A stretch of DNA of 64,000 nucleotides from Labrys okinawensis (GCF_002982075.1 NZ_PUEJ01000002.1:1-64000), one strand, 5' to 3'. Positions 44,474 through 54,130 are shown, counted from the stretch's first letter. Translations and numbers: made by a program. Notes: a model not told the origin generated them from the letters alone.

Positions 44474-44563
44474 GATTGGCATGAGATCGCATCATCATCC
44501 CCGCCATAAGGGGCCGGCCGGTGCCGACAGGTCCGACCGTCAGAAATCAGGAGGGACTGCCCG

Positions 44564-45370
44564 ATGGCCAATCCATTCGATCTGACCGGCCGCAAGGCCC
44601 TCGTCACCGGCGGAGCGCGCGGCATCGGTGCCGGCATCGCCGAGGCGCTGGCCAAGGCCGGCGCCGACGTGGTGATCGGCGACGTCCTGGAGGACCAGGG
44701 GCGCGACATTGCGTCCACCCTTGCCGGCCATGGCCGCAAAAGCAGCTTCGTGCGGCTCGACGTCACCCAGGAAGCGCAATGGGAAAGCGCCGTCGCCGAC
44801 ACCATCGGCGCGATCGGCGGCTATGACATCCTGGTCAACAATGCCGGCATGGAAGTGACCGCGCTGGTAACGGAGATCGAGCCGGAGAGCCTGCGGCGCA
44901 TGCTCGACGTCAACATCGTCGGCACGCTGCTCGGCATGAAGCATGCGTTCCGCGCCATGCGGCCCGGCGGGACGGCTGGCCAGGGCGGTTCGGTGATCAA
45001 CATCGCCTCGGTCGCGGCCCTGATCGCCTTCCCGGCCATCTCCGGCTATTCCGGCACCAAATCGGCCGTGGACCGCATGACCCGCGTTGCCGCCGCCGAG
45101 GCGGGCAAGCTCGGCTATGGCGTGCGTGTCAACTGCATCTATCCGGGCCTCATTCCCACTGAAATGGGCGTCAAGCTCGCGCAGGACGTCGTTGGCCTCG
45201 GCCTGTTCCCCGACATCAACGCCGCGCTCGCGGCCGTGACCGGCCTGACGCCGCTCGGCCGCCTGGCCGAGATTTCCGAGGTCGCGGATGCGGCCGTGTT
45301 CCTGGCCTCCGACGCCTCGAAGTTCATCACCGGCGCCGGCATTCCGGTCGAGGGCGGCATGGGGAGCTGA
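44564..45370 (+). CDS. SDR-family dehydrogenase (3-hydroxyacyl-CoA/alcohol type)
   Basis: 268 residues, classical SDR. The cofactor motif GGARGIGAGI is at about 16-25. Asp in IGDV after the second strand favours NAD+. NNAG is followed by Ser in INIASVAA and the YSGTK of the Tyr-x-x-x-Lys pair. The C-terminus ITGAGIPVEGGMGS is typical. It is the first gene of a rightward three-gene operon with the reductase and ligase genes. It probably oxidises a hydroxy intermediate; the substrate is unknown. Confidence 0.9.
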   Translation: MANPFDLTGRKALVTGGARGIGAGIAEALAKAGADVVIGDVLEDQGRDIASTLAGHGRKSSFVRLDVTQEAQWESAVADTIGAIGGYDILVNNAGMEVTALVTEIEPESLRRMLDVNIVGTLLGMKHAFRAMRPGGTAGQGGSVINIASVAALIAFPAISGYSGTKSAVDRMTRVAAAEAGKLGYGVRVNCIYPGLIPTEMGVKLAQDVVGLGLFPDINAALAAVTGLTPLGRLAEISEVADAAVFLASDASKFITGAGIPVEGGMGS

Positions 45371-45432
45371 GGCTCGATCGGCTGCGGCCTCCCGCAGGGC
45401 CGCTGGATACAGCTATCCCGAAAGGATTTTGC

Positions 45433-46554
45433 ATGAACGGCAAGCAACCCGTCGTCGTCTACGGCGCCTCCGGCTATACGGGGCGCCTGGTCTGCGAATA
45501 TCTGCGCGAATACAACATACCCTTCATCGCCGCCGGCCGAGACGCCGCCCGCGTCCGCGAGGTGGTCGAGCGCATCCCCGGCATCGAGACGGCGAATTAC
45601 GAGGTGGTCGGCGTCAACCACAGCGTCGAAGCGCTGACGGAACTGTTCCGCGGCGCCAGGGTCGTGTGCAACATGGTCGGCCCCTTCATCAAATATGGCG
45701 GAGAGGTGGTCGAGGCCTCGTTGCGAGCGGGCTGCCACTATCTCGACACCACGGGCGAACAGGATTGGGTCCTGCATGCACAGGCCGAATGGGGCAGCAA
45801 GTTTGCCGGCAAAGGTCTTCTGCTCTCCCCCGGCGTCGCGCAGATGTACACCACCGGCGAGATCGCCGCTCAGATCGCGCTGGAGACGCCCGGCATCGAC
45901 ACGCTCGACATTCTGGTGCTGTGGAGCGGCTTTCCGACCACCGCTTCGGTCGAGACCATTTTCACCATCCTCAAGGCCAAATGGCATTATCTGGAGCAGA
46001 ACCAGTACAAGGAATGGCCGCTCTCCCAGACCTTCGAGGTCAACGTGCCCGGCCAGCATGGCACGGCGATCGCCCTGCCCTGGGGCGGCACCAGCCATCC
46101 GGTCTGGTTCAAGGACGATCCGCGTGTCGCCACCGTGAAGGTGGCCGCCGGCGTCTTCGCCCGCGAGGTGATGCAGGGCGTCATCGCCACGGTGAAGATG
46201 TATGAGGAGAACATCAAGCCGCTGCCGATGGCCCAGCAGGAGGTCGAACTCGGCAAGATCGCGGCCTCGATCCAGAGCGGCATGCCGCCGCGCGAAAACC
46301 CGCGGGTCAACCGCTCGGTGGATTCGGTCTATGGCTCGGGCCCGCTCGGGCGGGTCCATTGCCTCATCCACGGCAATTGCAACTACAAGCAGACCGGCCT
46401 GCTGCAGGCCTATGCCGCCTATTCCCTGCTGCAGCAGCCGCCCCTGCGCGCCGGCTTCGCCTCGGCCTGCCAGGCCTTCGGCCATCATACGCTGCTCGGC
46501 GTGCTCAGAAGCTTCGGCCTGGTGATGAAGCCGGTACTGACAGTCCAGGATTGA
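45433..46554 (+). CDS. saccharopine-dehydrogenase-like NAD(P)-binding protein
   Basis: 373 residues. The N-terminus VVVYGASGYTGRLVCEYLRE is a GxSGxTG Rossmann motif of the saccharopine dehydrogenase/trans-acting enoyl reductase superfamily. CNMVGPFIKYGGEVVEASLR, AGCHYLDTTGEQ and LSPGVAQMYTTGEI continue the family pattern. The C-terminal half (from about 180) does not match lysine-pathway enzymes, and no lysine gene is near. Lying between an SDR and an acyl-CoA ligase gene, it likely acts as a redox enzyme on the same catabolic substrate. Confidence 0.82.
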   Translation: MNGKQPVVVYGASGYTGRLVCEYLREYNIPFIAAGRDAARVREVVERIPGIETANYEVVGVNHSVEALTELFRGARVVCNMVGPFIKYGGEVVEASLRAGCHYLDTTGEQDWVLHAQAEWGSKFAGKGLLLSPGVAQMYTTGEIAAQIALETPGIDTLDILVLWSGFPTTASVETIFTILKAKWHYLEQNQYKEWPLSQTFEVNVPGQHGTAIALPWGGTSHPVWFKDDPRVATVKVAAGVFAREVMQGVIATVKMYEENIKPLPMAQQEVELGKIAASIQSGMPPRENPRVNRSVDSVYGSGPLGRVHCLIHGNCNYKQTGLLQAYAAYSLLQQPPLRAGFASACQAFGHHTLLGVLRSFGLVMKPVLTVQD

Positions 46555-46578
46555 ACGAGGAACGGGAGGGCGAGGCCG

Positions 46579-48126
46579 ATGCGGATCAGCTTCTATCTCG
46601 ACAAGGGTGCCTCGCTGGGGCCGGCCGCGCCGTGCCTGACCATGGATGGCGCCTCGCTGAGCTATGCCGACGTCGTCGCCCATTCCAATCGCGTCGCCCA
46701 TGCCCTCGCCAAGGCTGGCGCCCGCCCCGGCGACAAGGTGGCCGTGCTTTCGGCCAATGATCCCAAGGCCTTCGCCAGTGTGTTCGGCATCGCCCGGGCC
46801 GGGGCCGTATGGTGTCCGATCAACCCGCGCAACGCACCAAGCGAGAATCGCCAGATCCTGGCCGATTTCGATTGCACCGTGCTGCTGTTCCAGCAGGCCT
46901 TCCACGAACTGGTCGAGACCATCCTGCCGGACCTGCCGGCCCTGAAGATGCTGGTCTGCCTGGACGGAGAGGCGGCCGGTGCCCCGTCGCTGGCGGAATG
47001 GCTGGCCGACATGCCCGACACGCCCTTCCCGACGCCCCCGGACAATGATGTCGCCATGCTGGTCGGCACCGGCGGCACCACCGGCAAGCCCAAGGGCGTG
47101 TTGCTCACCGACGACAATCTCGAGGCGATGTCAGCCATCATGCTGATGGCCTATCCCTATCGCGACCGCCCGGTCTATCTGGCGCTGCCGCCGCTCACCC
47201 ATGCGGCGGGCGTGCTGACCCTGCCCGTCCTCGCCAAGGGCGGCGAGATCGTGATCATGCCCAAGCCCGATCTCGGCGTCTTCCTCTCCCTCATTCCACG
47301 CCATGGCGTCAGCCACACCTTCCTGCCGCCGACCCTGATCTACGCGCTGCTCGCCCATCCCGACCTGCCGCGGACCGACCTCTCCTCGCTGCAATGCTTC
47401 TGGTATGGCGCGGCGCCGATCGCGCCGGCGCGGCTGGAAGAGGCGATCCAGCGGATCGGGCCGGTGATGGCGCAGTTCTTCGGCCAGACAGAGGCGCCGA
47501 TGGTATGCACCACCATGGCGCCGGCCGATCATTTCAAACCGGACGGCAGCATCGACAAGGCGCGCCTCTCTGCGGCCGGCTATCCCCCGCCCCTGCTGCA
47601 ACTCGCCATTCTGGACGGCAAGGACCGGCCTCTGCCGCCGGGCGAACGCGGCGAGATCGCCATACGCGGCTCGCTGGTGATGCGCGGCTATTACAAGGAC
47701 GAGGCCGCGACGGCTCAGACCCTGCGCTCGGGCTGGCTGCATACCGGCGATATCGGCTATCTCGACGCCGACAACATGCTCTACATCGTCGACCGCCTGA
47801 AAGACATGATCATCAGCGGCGGCTTCAACGTCTATTCGGTCGAGGTGGAGCAGGCGCTGCTCGAACATGCCGATGTCCAGGACTGCGCCGTCTTCGGCCT
47901 GCCGGACGAGAAGTGGGGCGAGATGGTCTGCGCGGTCGTGCAGCTTCGCGCGGGCCGCAATGCCGATACCGAGGCCTTGCGCACCTTCGTCAAGGCCCGG
48001 ATCGGCAGCGTGAAGACGCCCAAACATGTCGAGATCTGGCCGGATCTGCCACGCTCCAAGGTCGGCAAGGTACTCAAGCGCGACATCCGCGCCGAACTCC
48101 TCGCCGCCCGGTCGTCTTCGGCCTGA
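46579..48126 (+). CDS. acyl-CoA synthetase (AMP-forming, class I adenylate-forming)
   Basis: 515 residues. The P-loop VGTGGTTGKPKG is near residues 158-169, then FFGQTEAP, GWLHTGDIGYLD, the hinge LKDMIISGGFNVYSVEVE, and the C-terminal catalytic Lys in PRSKVGKVLKRDI. It activates a carboxylic acid as acyl-AMP then acyl-CoA. As the last gene of the operon with the SDR and reductase genes it should start CoA-dependent degradation that the nearby thiolase would finish. The acid is unknown. Confidence 0.92.
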   Translation: MRISFYLDKGASLGPAAPCLTMDGASLSYADVVAHSNRVAHALAKAGARPGDKVAVLSANDPKAFASVFGIARAGAVWCPINPRNAPSENRQILADFDCTVLLFQQAFHELVETILPDLPALKMLVCLDGEAAGAPSLAEWLADMPDTPFPTPPDNDVAMLVGTGGTTGKPKGVLLTDDNLEAMSAIMLMAYPYRDRPVYLALPPLTHAAGVLTLPVLAKGGEIVIMPKPDLGVFLSLIPRHGVSHTFLPPTLIYALLAHPDLPRTDLSSLQCFWYGAAPIAPARLEEAIQRIGPVMAQFFGQTEAPMVCTTMAPADHFKPDGSIDKARLSAAGYPPPLLQLAILDGKDRPLPPGERGEIAIRGSLVMRGYYKDEAATAQTLRSGWLHTGDIGYLDADNMLYIVDRLKDMIISGGFNVYSVEVEQALLEHADVQDCAVFGLPDEKWGEMVCAVVQLRAGRNADTEALRTFVKARIGSVKTPKHVEIWPDLPRSKVGKVLKRDIRAELLAARSSSA

Positions 48127-48131
48127 CAGCC

Positions 48132-48638
48132 TCAGTCGTCGGGATGGCCGGCCTTGGCCTGCAGAAGATCGGAGAAGGCCAGCAGCACGCCCGAGACCAT
48201 GAACACCATGTGGACGCCGACCAGCCAATAGAGGTCGCGGTCGGACAGGTCCTTGATCTGCATGAAGCCCTTGAGCAGTTCGATGGCCGAGATCAGCACG
48301 ATCGAGGCCAGCAGCTTGAGCTTGAGGCCGGCAAAATCCACCTTGGTCATCCAGTTCGGCCAGGACAGATGCTCGGCGCCATCGATCTTCGAAACGAAAT
48401 TCTCGTACCCCGAGAAGATCACGATCAAGACCAGGCTGCCGAGCAAGGCGAGATCGACCAGTTCCAACACCCCCAGCACCGTCTGCTTTGGCGTGAGCGT
48501 ATAGGCGCCCCCGACGAAATGGAGCAATTCCTGCCCGAATTTCAGCAAGACGACGAACAGGGCGATGACCAGCCCGATATAGAACGGCGCCAGCACCCAG
48601 CGCGAGGCGACAAGCCCGCGTTCGATCCATTTTTCCAT
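48132..48638 (-). CDS. UPF0114/YqhA-family membrane protein (TIGR00645)
   Basis: 168 residues starting MEKWIERGLVASRWVLAPFY, the family signature. Four hydrophobic helices lie at about 12-38, 57-80, 104-126 and 137-158. SWPNWMTKVDFAGLKLKLLA is also conserved. It is an inner-membrane protein of unknown function. It converges with the acyl-CoA synthetase gene, five bases apart, so no separate terminator fits between them. Confidence 0.92.
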   Translation of the reverse strand: MEKWIERGLVASRWVLAPFYIGLVIALFVVLLKFGQELLHFVGGAYTLTPKQTVLGVLELVDLALLGSLVLIVIFSGYENFVSKIDGAEHLSWPNWMTKVDFAGLKLKLLASIVLISAIELLKGFMQIKDLSDRDLYWLVGVHMVFMVSGVLLAFSDLLQAKAGHPDD

Positions 48639-48757
48639 AAAGTGATCTCAACCCGACATGAACAATCGCGCGCAAAATAGAGGGACGCGCCCGGCCTGGG
48701 AACCCAGCCTTGCCAAATTGTAATCGAATTGGACGGATATCGCGGACGGAGGGCCCG

Positions 48758-49117
48758 TTACTTCACGCGCAGGATCTCCACGCCGGCCATGGCGCCCGGC
48801 ACGGCGCGCGGCTTTTCGACATGCACGCGCACGGCAGCGGCACGGTCGAAGGCAAGGCAGCGCTGGGCGAGGCGCTCGGCGAAGGTCTCGAGCAGGTCGA
48901 CATGGCTGGCGGCGAGGTCCCGGCCGATGGCGGCGATCTTGTCGTAGTCGATCGTGCCCCCGATATCGTCATTGCCGAAATTCGCTTCGGCCAGGGTCAA
49001 CTCGACATCGACGACCAGGGGCTGGGTCACGCCCTTCTCATGCTCGTAATAGCCGATATGGGCTTCGAGATTGAGGGCGCGCAGAAAGACGCGGCTATAG
49101 GATCGCGGTTCGGTCAT
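48758..49117 (-). CDS. folB: dihydroneopterin aldolase-like protein FolB
   Basis: 119 residues. SYSRVFLRALNLEAHIGYYEHEKG carries the substrate-binding Glu of the FolB tunnel fold, IDYDKIAAIGRDLAASHVDLLETFAERLA follows, and VRVHVEKPRAVPGA contains the Lys-Pro motif. It cleaves dihydroneopterin in folate synthesis or belongs to the short FolB-like group. ATG 49117 is chosen; GTG 49135, which abuts the stop of the upstream E1-like gene, is possible and would suggest coupling. Confidence 0.88.
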   Translation of the reverse strand: MTEPRSYSRVFLRALNLEAHIGYYEHEKGVTQPLVVDVELTLAEANFGNDDIGGTIDYDKIAAIGRDLAASHVDLLETFAERLAQRCLAFDRAAAVRVHVEKPRAVPGAMAGVEILRVK

Positions 49118-49137
49118 GGAAGCGAGACATGACACAC

Positions 49138-49950
49138 TCAGCCGGGAATGGCCATCGCCGTTTCGCCCGCTGCTTGCGCCGCTTCGCCATTCAGCGGGTT
49201 GTCGGGATCCCAGCCATAGAGGGTTTCACCGAACCGCATGTCGCGCGCATCGAGATGGATGAGGCGGCCGGTAAGGCCGGTGCCGAAACCGACGATCTCG
49301 CGGATCGCCTCCAGAGCCATCATCGAACCGGCGACGCCGGCGAGAGCGCCGAGCACGCCCGCCTCCGCACAGCTCGGAATGGTGCCCGGCGGCGGCTTCT
49401 GCGGGAAGAGGCAGCGCCAAGTCGGATTGGGCGCGCCCTCGGCATTGGTCTCGAAGGGCCGCAGCGTGGTGAGCATGGCGTCGAACACGCCGAGCGCGCC
49501 CATGATCAGCGGCTTGCGGCCATGGAAACAGGCATCGGAGACGGCATAGCGGGTGTCGAAATTGTCCGAGCCGTCGATCACCAGGTCGTAGCCTGCGATC
49601 AGCCCGGCCGCATTGGCGGGATCGATGCGCAGGGCATGTTCGACCACCGTCACATGCGGGTTGAGGCGCTCGATCGCCTCCCGAGCCGTCTCGACCTTGG
49701 GACGCCCGATATCGGGCGTGGCATGGATGATCTGACGCTGCAGGTTGGAGAGCGAGACGACATCGTCGTCGGCGATGCCGAGCGTGCCGACGCCCGCCGC
49801 CGCCAGATAGAGCAGCACCGGCGCGCCGAGCCCGCCAGCGCCGACCACCAGGATGCGGGCCCGCGACAGGGCCTGCTGTCCGGCGCCGCCGACCTCATGC
49901 ATGACCACATGCCGGGCGTAGCGCTCCAGCTCTTCGGATGAGAATGCCAT
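49138..49950 (-). CDS. MoeB/ThiF-family E1-like adenylyltransferase
   Basis: 270 residues. ARILVVGAGGLGAPVLLYLA is the nucleotide motif, DDDVVSLSNLQRQIIH the Arg-finger and QRQ motif, and VIDGSDNFDTRYAVSDAC contains the catalytic region. These proteins adenylate the C-terminal Gly-Gly of MoaD or ThiS for sulfur transfer. CLFPQ and SCAEAG supply two cysteines, but the second CxxC pair of the zinc site is not evident. There is no rhodanese domain. ATG 49950 gives the family start MAFSSEELERYARH. It is divergent from polA. Confidence 0.9.
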   Translation of the reverse strand: MAFSSEELERYARHVVMHEVGGAGQQALSRARILVVGAGGLGAPVLLYLAAAGVGTLGIADDDVVSLSNLQRQIIHATPDIGRPKVETAREAIERLNPHVTVVEHALRIDPANAAGLIAGYDLVIDGSDNFDTRYAVSDACFHGRKPLIMGALGVFDAMLTTLRPFETNAEGAPNPTWRCLFPQKPPPGTIPSCAEAGVLGALAGVAGSMMALEAIREIVGFGTGLTGRLIHLDARDMRFGETLYGWDPDNPLNGEAAQAAGETAMAIPG

Positions 49951-50264
49951 GGCACGAATGTAGGGGCCCCCGGCGTGGGGCGCAATCGCCGAGAGGGCTT
50001 CTTCCGGGGGAAGAGGCGGACGAGACGTCCGCGGGCCCACCCGAGCGCCACGCCGCTCGGTTGTTCCAAGCAAAGCGGCCCGGATATTGCCGAGAAAGCG
50101 CTGCGCCCGGGACCGCGGGCGTCACAGCGGCATGCTTGCATGTCGCGATGTCCGCTTTTCTTTCTCCGCATCCGCCCACCGATCCATGGTCTCGCCTTCT
50201 GAATGCGAGCCTGTATGATCGCGCTCCAAGAATCAGTCCTGAACAGACCGAAGACGAGGCCCTG

Positions 50265-53249
50265 ATGACTTCTGCCCCGCGCGCACCCGGAAAGGGCGAC
50301 CACGTCTTCCTGGTCGACGGCTCCTCCTTCATCTTCCGGGCCTATTTCCAGTCGATCAACCAGGACGCCCGCTACAATTACCGCTCCGACCGCCTGCCCA
50401 CGGGCGCGGTGCGCCTGTTCTGCAACGTGCTGCACAAGATGATCAAGGAAGGGGTGATGGGCATCAAGCCCACCCATCTCGGCATCATCTTCGACAAGTC
50501 GGAAGACTCCTTTCGCAAGGAGATCTACCCGCCCTATAAGGGCCACCGGCCGCCGCCCCCGGAAGAGCTGGTGCCGCAATTCCCGCTGATGCGCGTTGCC
50601 GTGCGCGCCTTCGGCCTCAAGCCGGTGGAACAGGCTCGCTACGAGGCGGACGATCTGATCGCCACCTATTGCGACATCGCCGTCAAGGCCGGCGCCGACG
50701 TCACCATCGTCTCCGCCGACAAGGATCTGATGCAGCTGATCCGGCCCGGCGTTGTGATGTTCGACCCCGCTTCCGGCGACCAGAAGGCCAAGGGCTCGCG
50801 CCCCGAGCGCCTGATCGCCGAGGCGGAGGTTTTGGAAAAGTTCGGCGTGACGCCCGACAAGGTGGTCGACGTGCAGGCCCTGGCCGGCGACTCCACCGAC
50901 AATGTTCCCGGCGTGCCCGGCATCGGCGTCAAGACGGCGGCGCAGCTGATCAATGAATATGGCGACCTCGACGGGCTTCTCGCCCGCGCCGGCGAGATCA
51001 AGCAGCCCAAGCGCCGCGAGAGCCTGACCGACCCGGAGAACGTCAAGCTCGCCCGGATATCGCGCGAACTGGTCAAGCTGGTCAGCGACGTCACCCTGGA
51101 AACCCCGATCGAGGAGCTCATCGCCCCCGGGCTCGATGCCAGGGGCGCCATCGCCTTCCTGAAGGCGATGGAATTCTCGACCCTGACCCGCCGCATCGCC
51201 GAGGATGCCGGCCTCGACGTAGCCGATATCGAGGCCGACGAGACGCTGAAGATCCCCGACAGCGATTTCTCGCCCGCCCCCGCCCGGACGCCGTCGCCCA
51301 GGCCGAGCGCCGACGGGGTCTCTCCCGCTCCGGCTGTTGCGACCGGGGCCGGCACGCCCTCCGCAGTGGTGGAGAGCGTCAAGGCCAGGCTTGCCGCCAT
51401 TCCCTTCGACACCGGGTCCTACGAAACCGTCGCCAGCCTGGAAGCACTCGATGGCTGGATAGTCAGGGCCCGTGAGCTCGGCTACGTCGCCTTCGACACC
51501 GAGACCACCTCGCTCGACGCCTTGCAGGCCGATCTCGTCGGCTTCTCCCTGTCGGTCGAGCCGGGCAAGGCCTGCTATGTGCCGTTGCGCCACCGCGACA
51601 AGGCGGACCTGTTCGGCGGCGGCATGATGCCCGGCCAGGTCGATGCCGCCGAAGCCCTCACGCGGCTGAAAGACCTGCTCGAAGACCCGGGTGTCCTGAA
51701 GATCGGCCAGAATCTGAAATATGACACGCTGGTGATGGGCGAGCAGGCCATCAAGGTCGCGCCCTATGACGACACCATGCTGATGTCCTATGTCGTCGAT
51801 GGCGGCCGCGGCAATCACGGCATGGACGAACTCTCCTTGCGCCATTTCGGCCACAAGCCGATCGCCTTTTCCGAGGTCTGCGGTTCCGGCAAGTCCCTGA
51901 TCGGCTTCGATCAGGTCACCATCGAACGTGCTACCGCCTATGCGGCGGAGGATGCCGACGTCACCCTGCGCCTCTGGCTGCTGCTCAAGGCCCGCCTGGT
52001 CGCCGAGGGGCTGGTCAACATCTACGAGACGCTGGAGCGCCCGCTCGTCGCCGTGCTCGCCAATATGGAATCGCGCGGCATCATGATCGATCGCCAGATC
52101 CTGGCGCGCCTGTCCGGCGAATTCGCCCAGAGCGCCGCCCGGCTCGAGGCGGAAATCCACGAACTCGCCGGCGAGACCTTCAATGTCGGCTCGCCCAAGC
52201 AGCTCGGCGACATCCTGTTCGGCAAGATGGGCCTGCCCGGCGGCAAGAAGACGCCGACCGGCCAATGGGCGACCTCGGCCCAGGTCCTGGAGGATCTGGC
52301 CGACCAGGGCCTGGAGCTGCCGCGACGGATCGTGGCCTGGCGCCAGCTCACCAAGCTCAAATCCACCTATACCGACGCCCTGCCCACCTATGTGAACCCG
52401 AAATCGGGCCGGGTGCACACCTCCTATTCCCTGGCGGCGACCACCACGGGGCGCCTGTCCTCCTCCGAGCCCAATCTGCAGAACATCCCGGTGCGCACCG
52501 AGGAAGGCCGCAAGATCCGGTCGGCCTTCATCTCCGCGCCCGGCGCCAAGCTGATTTCGGCCGACTATTCGCAGATCGAACTGCGCGTGCTCGCCCATGT
52601 CGCCGAGATCCCGCAGCTGACCAAGGCGTTCGAGGATGGCGTCGACATTCACGCCATGACGGCTTCCGAGATGTTCGGCGTGCCGGTCGCCGGCATGGAC
52701 CCGCTGGTGCGGCGCCGCGCCAAGGCCATCAATTTCGGCATCATCTACGGCATTTCGGCCTTCGGCCTTGCCAACCAGCTCTCCATCCCGCGCGAGGAAG
52801 CGGGCGCCTATATCAAGAGATATTTCGAACGCTTCCCTGGCATTCGCGACTATATGGACCGCATGAAGGCCGAATGCCGCGCGAATGGCTATGTCGAGAC
52901 CATTTTCGGCCGCAAGATGCATTTTCCGGCGATCGACTCGAAGAACCCGTCCGAGCGGGCCTTCGTCGAGCGCCAGTCCATCAATGCGCCGATCCAGGGC
53001 TCTGCTTCCGACATCATCCGCCGGGCCATGAGCCGCATGGACGCCGCACTCGCCAAGGCCGGCCTTTCGGCCAGGATGCTCTTACAGGTGCATGACGAAC
53101 TCGTCTTCGAGGCACCGGAGGAGGAAGTCGAGGCGACACTGCCCGTGATCTCCAAGGTGATGGAGCAGGCAGCGCTTCCGGCCCTGCAGCTGAAGGTGCC
53201 GCTGCAGGTCGAGGCGCGGGCTGCGAGCAATTGGGAAGAGGCCCATTGA
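50265..53249 (+). CDS. polA: DNA polymerase I
   Basis: 994 residues with all three domains. The 5'-3' exonuclease is at about 1-300 (FLVDGSSFIFRAYF, EADDLIATYCDIA, VDVQALAGDSTDNVPGVPG). The 3'-5' exonuclease begins at about 410 with intact DTETTSLD, NLKYD and YAAEDAD. The polymerase has motif A DYSQIELR at about 766, motif B RRRAKAINFGIIYGIS at about 820 and motif C HDELVFE at about 943. So proofreading should be active. The linker between the first two domains (about 340-375) is Pro/Ala-rich. ATG 50265 has GAGG nine bases upstream. Confidence 0.97.
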   Translation: MTSAPRAPGKGDHVFLVDGSSFIFRAYFQSINQDARYNYRSDRLPTGAVRLFCNVLHKMIKEGVMGIKPTHLGIIFDKSEDSFRKEIYPPYKGHRPPPPEELVPQFPLMRVAVRAFGLKPVEQARYEADDLIATYCDIAVKAGADVTIVSADKDLMQLIRPGVVMFDPASGDQKAKGSRPERLIAEAEVLEKFGVTPDKVVDVQALAGDSTDNVPGVPGIGVKTAAQLINEYGDLDGLLARAGEIKQPKRRESLTDPENVKLARISRELVKLVSDVTLETPIEELIAPGLDARGAIAFLKAMEFSTLTRRIAEDAGLDVADIEADETLKIPDSDFSPAPARTPSPRPSADGVSPAPAVATGAGTPSAVVESVKARLAAIPFDTGSYETVASLEALDGWIVRARELGYVAFDTETTSLDALQADLVGFSLSVEPGKACYVPLRHRDKADLFGGGMMPGQVDAAEALTRLKDLLEDPGVLKIGQNLKYDTLVMGEQAIKVAPYDDTMLMSYVVDGGRGNHGMDELSLRHFGHKPIAFSEVCGSGKSLIGFDQVTIERATAYAAEDADVTLRLWLLLKARLVAEGLVNIYETLERPLVAVLANMESRGIMIDRQILARLSGEFAQSAARLEAEIHELAGETFNVGSPKQLGDILFGKMGLPGGKKTPTGQWATSAQVLEDLADQGLELPRRIVAWRQLTKLKSTYTDALPTYVNPKSGRVHTSYSLAATTTGRLSSSEPNLQNIPVRTEEGRKIRSAFISAPGAKLISADYSQIELRVLAHVAEIPQLTKAFEDGVDIHAMTASEMFGVPVAGMDPLVRRRAKAINFGIIYGISAFGLANQLSIPREEAGAYIKRYFERFPGIRDYMDRMKAECRANGYVETIFGRKMHFPAIDSKNPSERAFVERQSINAPIQGSASDIIRRAMSRMDAALAKAGLSARMLLQVHDELVFEAPEEEVEATLPVISKVMEQAALPALQLKVPLQVEARAASNWEEAH

Positions 53250-53382
53250 GCCGAGCCGGCCGGCATTAATCCTTTGTAACTCGCCCCAATTCCGGCCGGT
53301 TCTTGTCCGATTGAGAAGCAGCACCCACATGGGAGGCGTTGCGGCCTACCCTCTCAGGAAGCAGCCGCGAAGGAGAGTCAGG

Positions 53383-54039
53383 ATGACCCCCAACGAAAAA
53401 GCCCTCATCGAGGACCTGTTCAATCGCCTGCGCAGTTCCGCCCCGAGCGGGCGCGACGCCGAGGCCGAGGCGGCCATCGCGGCCGAGATGGCCCGCTCGC
53501 CGGGCGCCGCCTATGCGCTGGTGCAGACCGTGCTGGTGCAGGACCATGCCCTGCGCGAGGCCCACGCCAAGGTGCAGGCCGCCGAAACGGCCGGCCAGCA
53601 GGCCCCGCAGGCGCCACAGCAGCCCGCGCAGCCGCAATCCATGCTCGAGCGCGCCGGCTCGGCCCTGCAGGGCTTCGGCGGCCAGCGCAACCAAGCCCAG
53701 CCGGGACAGTTTCCTCCGCAGCAGGCCGAACAGCCCGCGCGTGGCGGCGGCTTCCTGCAGGGGGCCCTGCAGACGGCGGCCGGTGTCGCCGGCGGCGCCT
53801 TGCTGTTCGAGGGGGTGCGCTCGATGTTCGGTGGTGGCGGCGGCCTGTTCGGCGGCGGCGGCTCCGCCCCCTGGGGCGAAGGCAACACCACCATCAACGA
53901 GACCATCATCAACGAAAACGGCGACAGGGGCCGCGACAACGACGACAATGTGCGCGACGCCAGCTACGACTCGGATAATGACGACGATGGCGATTACGGC
54001 TCGGACGATTCCGGCGACAGCGACGACGGCTGGATCTGA
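53383..54039 (+). CDS. DUF2076 domain-containing protein
   Basis: 218 residues from ATG 53383, which follows AAGGAGAG. The N-terminal helical part (TPNEKALIEDLFNRLRSSAP, AYALVQTVLVQDHALREAH) is DUF2076. The middle is Gln/Pro-rich. Then come GGGFLQGALQTAAGVAGGAL and a Gly run, possibly membrane-associated, and a very acidic Asp/Ser tail (DSDNDDDGDYGSDD). The family is periplasmic or cytoplasmic and its function is unknown. Tail composition is low-complexity. A strong terminator follows. Confidence 0.88.
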   Translation: MTPNEKALIEDLFNRLRSSAPSGRDAEAEAAIAAEMARSPGAAYALVQTVLVQDHALREAHAKVQAAETAGQQAPQAPQQPAQPQSMLERAGSALQGFGGQRNQAQPGQFPPQQAEQPARGGGFLQGALQTAAGVAGGALLFEGVRSMFGGGGGLFGGGGSAPWGEGNTTINETIINENGDRGRDNDDNVRDASYDSDNDDDGDYGSDDSGDSDDGWI

Positions 54040-54072
54040 TCGCCATTTTGTTTGAAAACAATCGTTCCTACG

Positions 54073-54098
54073 AAACCCCGGCCTGTGGCCGGGGTTTT
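54073..54098 (+). terminator. Rho-independent terminator after the DUF2076 gene
   Basis: AAACCCCGGCC (54073-54083) pairs with GGCCGGGGTTT (54087-54097), loop TGT, ending in TTTT. The A-rich start lets it work in both directions. Confidence 0.92.
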
Positions 54099-54130
54099 AC
54101 ATGACATGCCGCGCAGCAGGCCCGGGTACA

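Larger units (their letters stand above)
44218..44563. other. 346-base intergenic region before the SDR operon
   Basis: Filled by the terminator (44236-44273), repeat copy C (44278-44382) and the operator pair (44437-44473). The ribosome site AGGAGGGA lies just before ATG 44564. No additional gene. Confidence 0.7.

Noticed and set aside
49650-52922. A 1090-codon open frame antisense to polA
   Set aside because: Its product is Gly/Asp/His-rich with no domain, and it mirrors the codon bias of polA. PolA on the plus strand is unmistakable.
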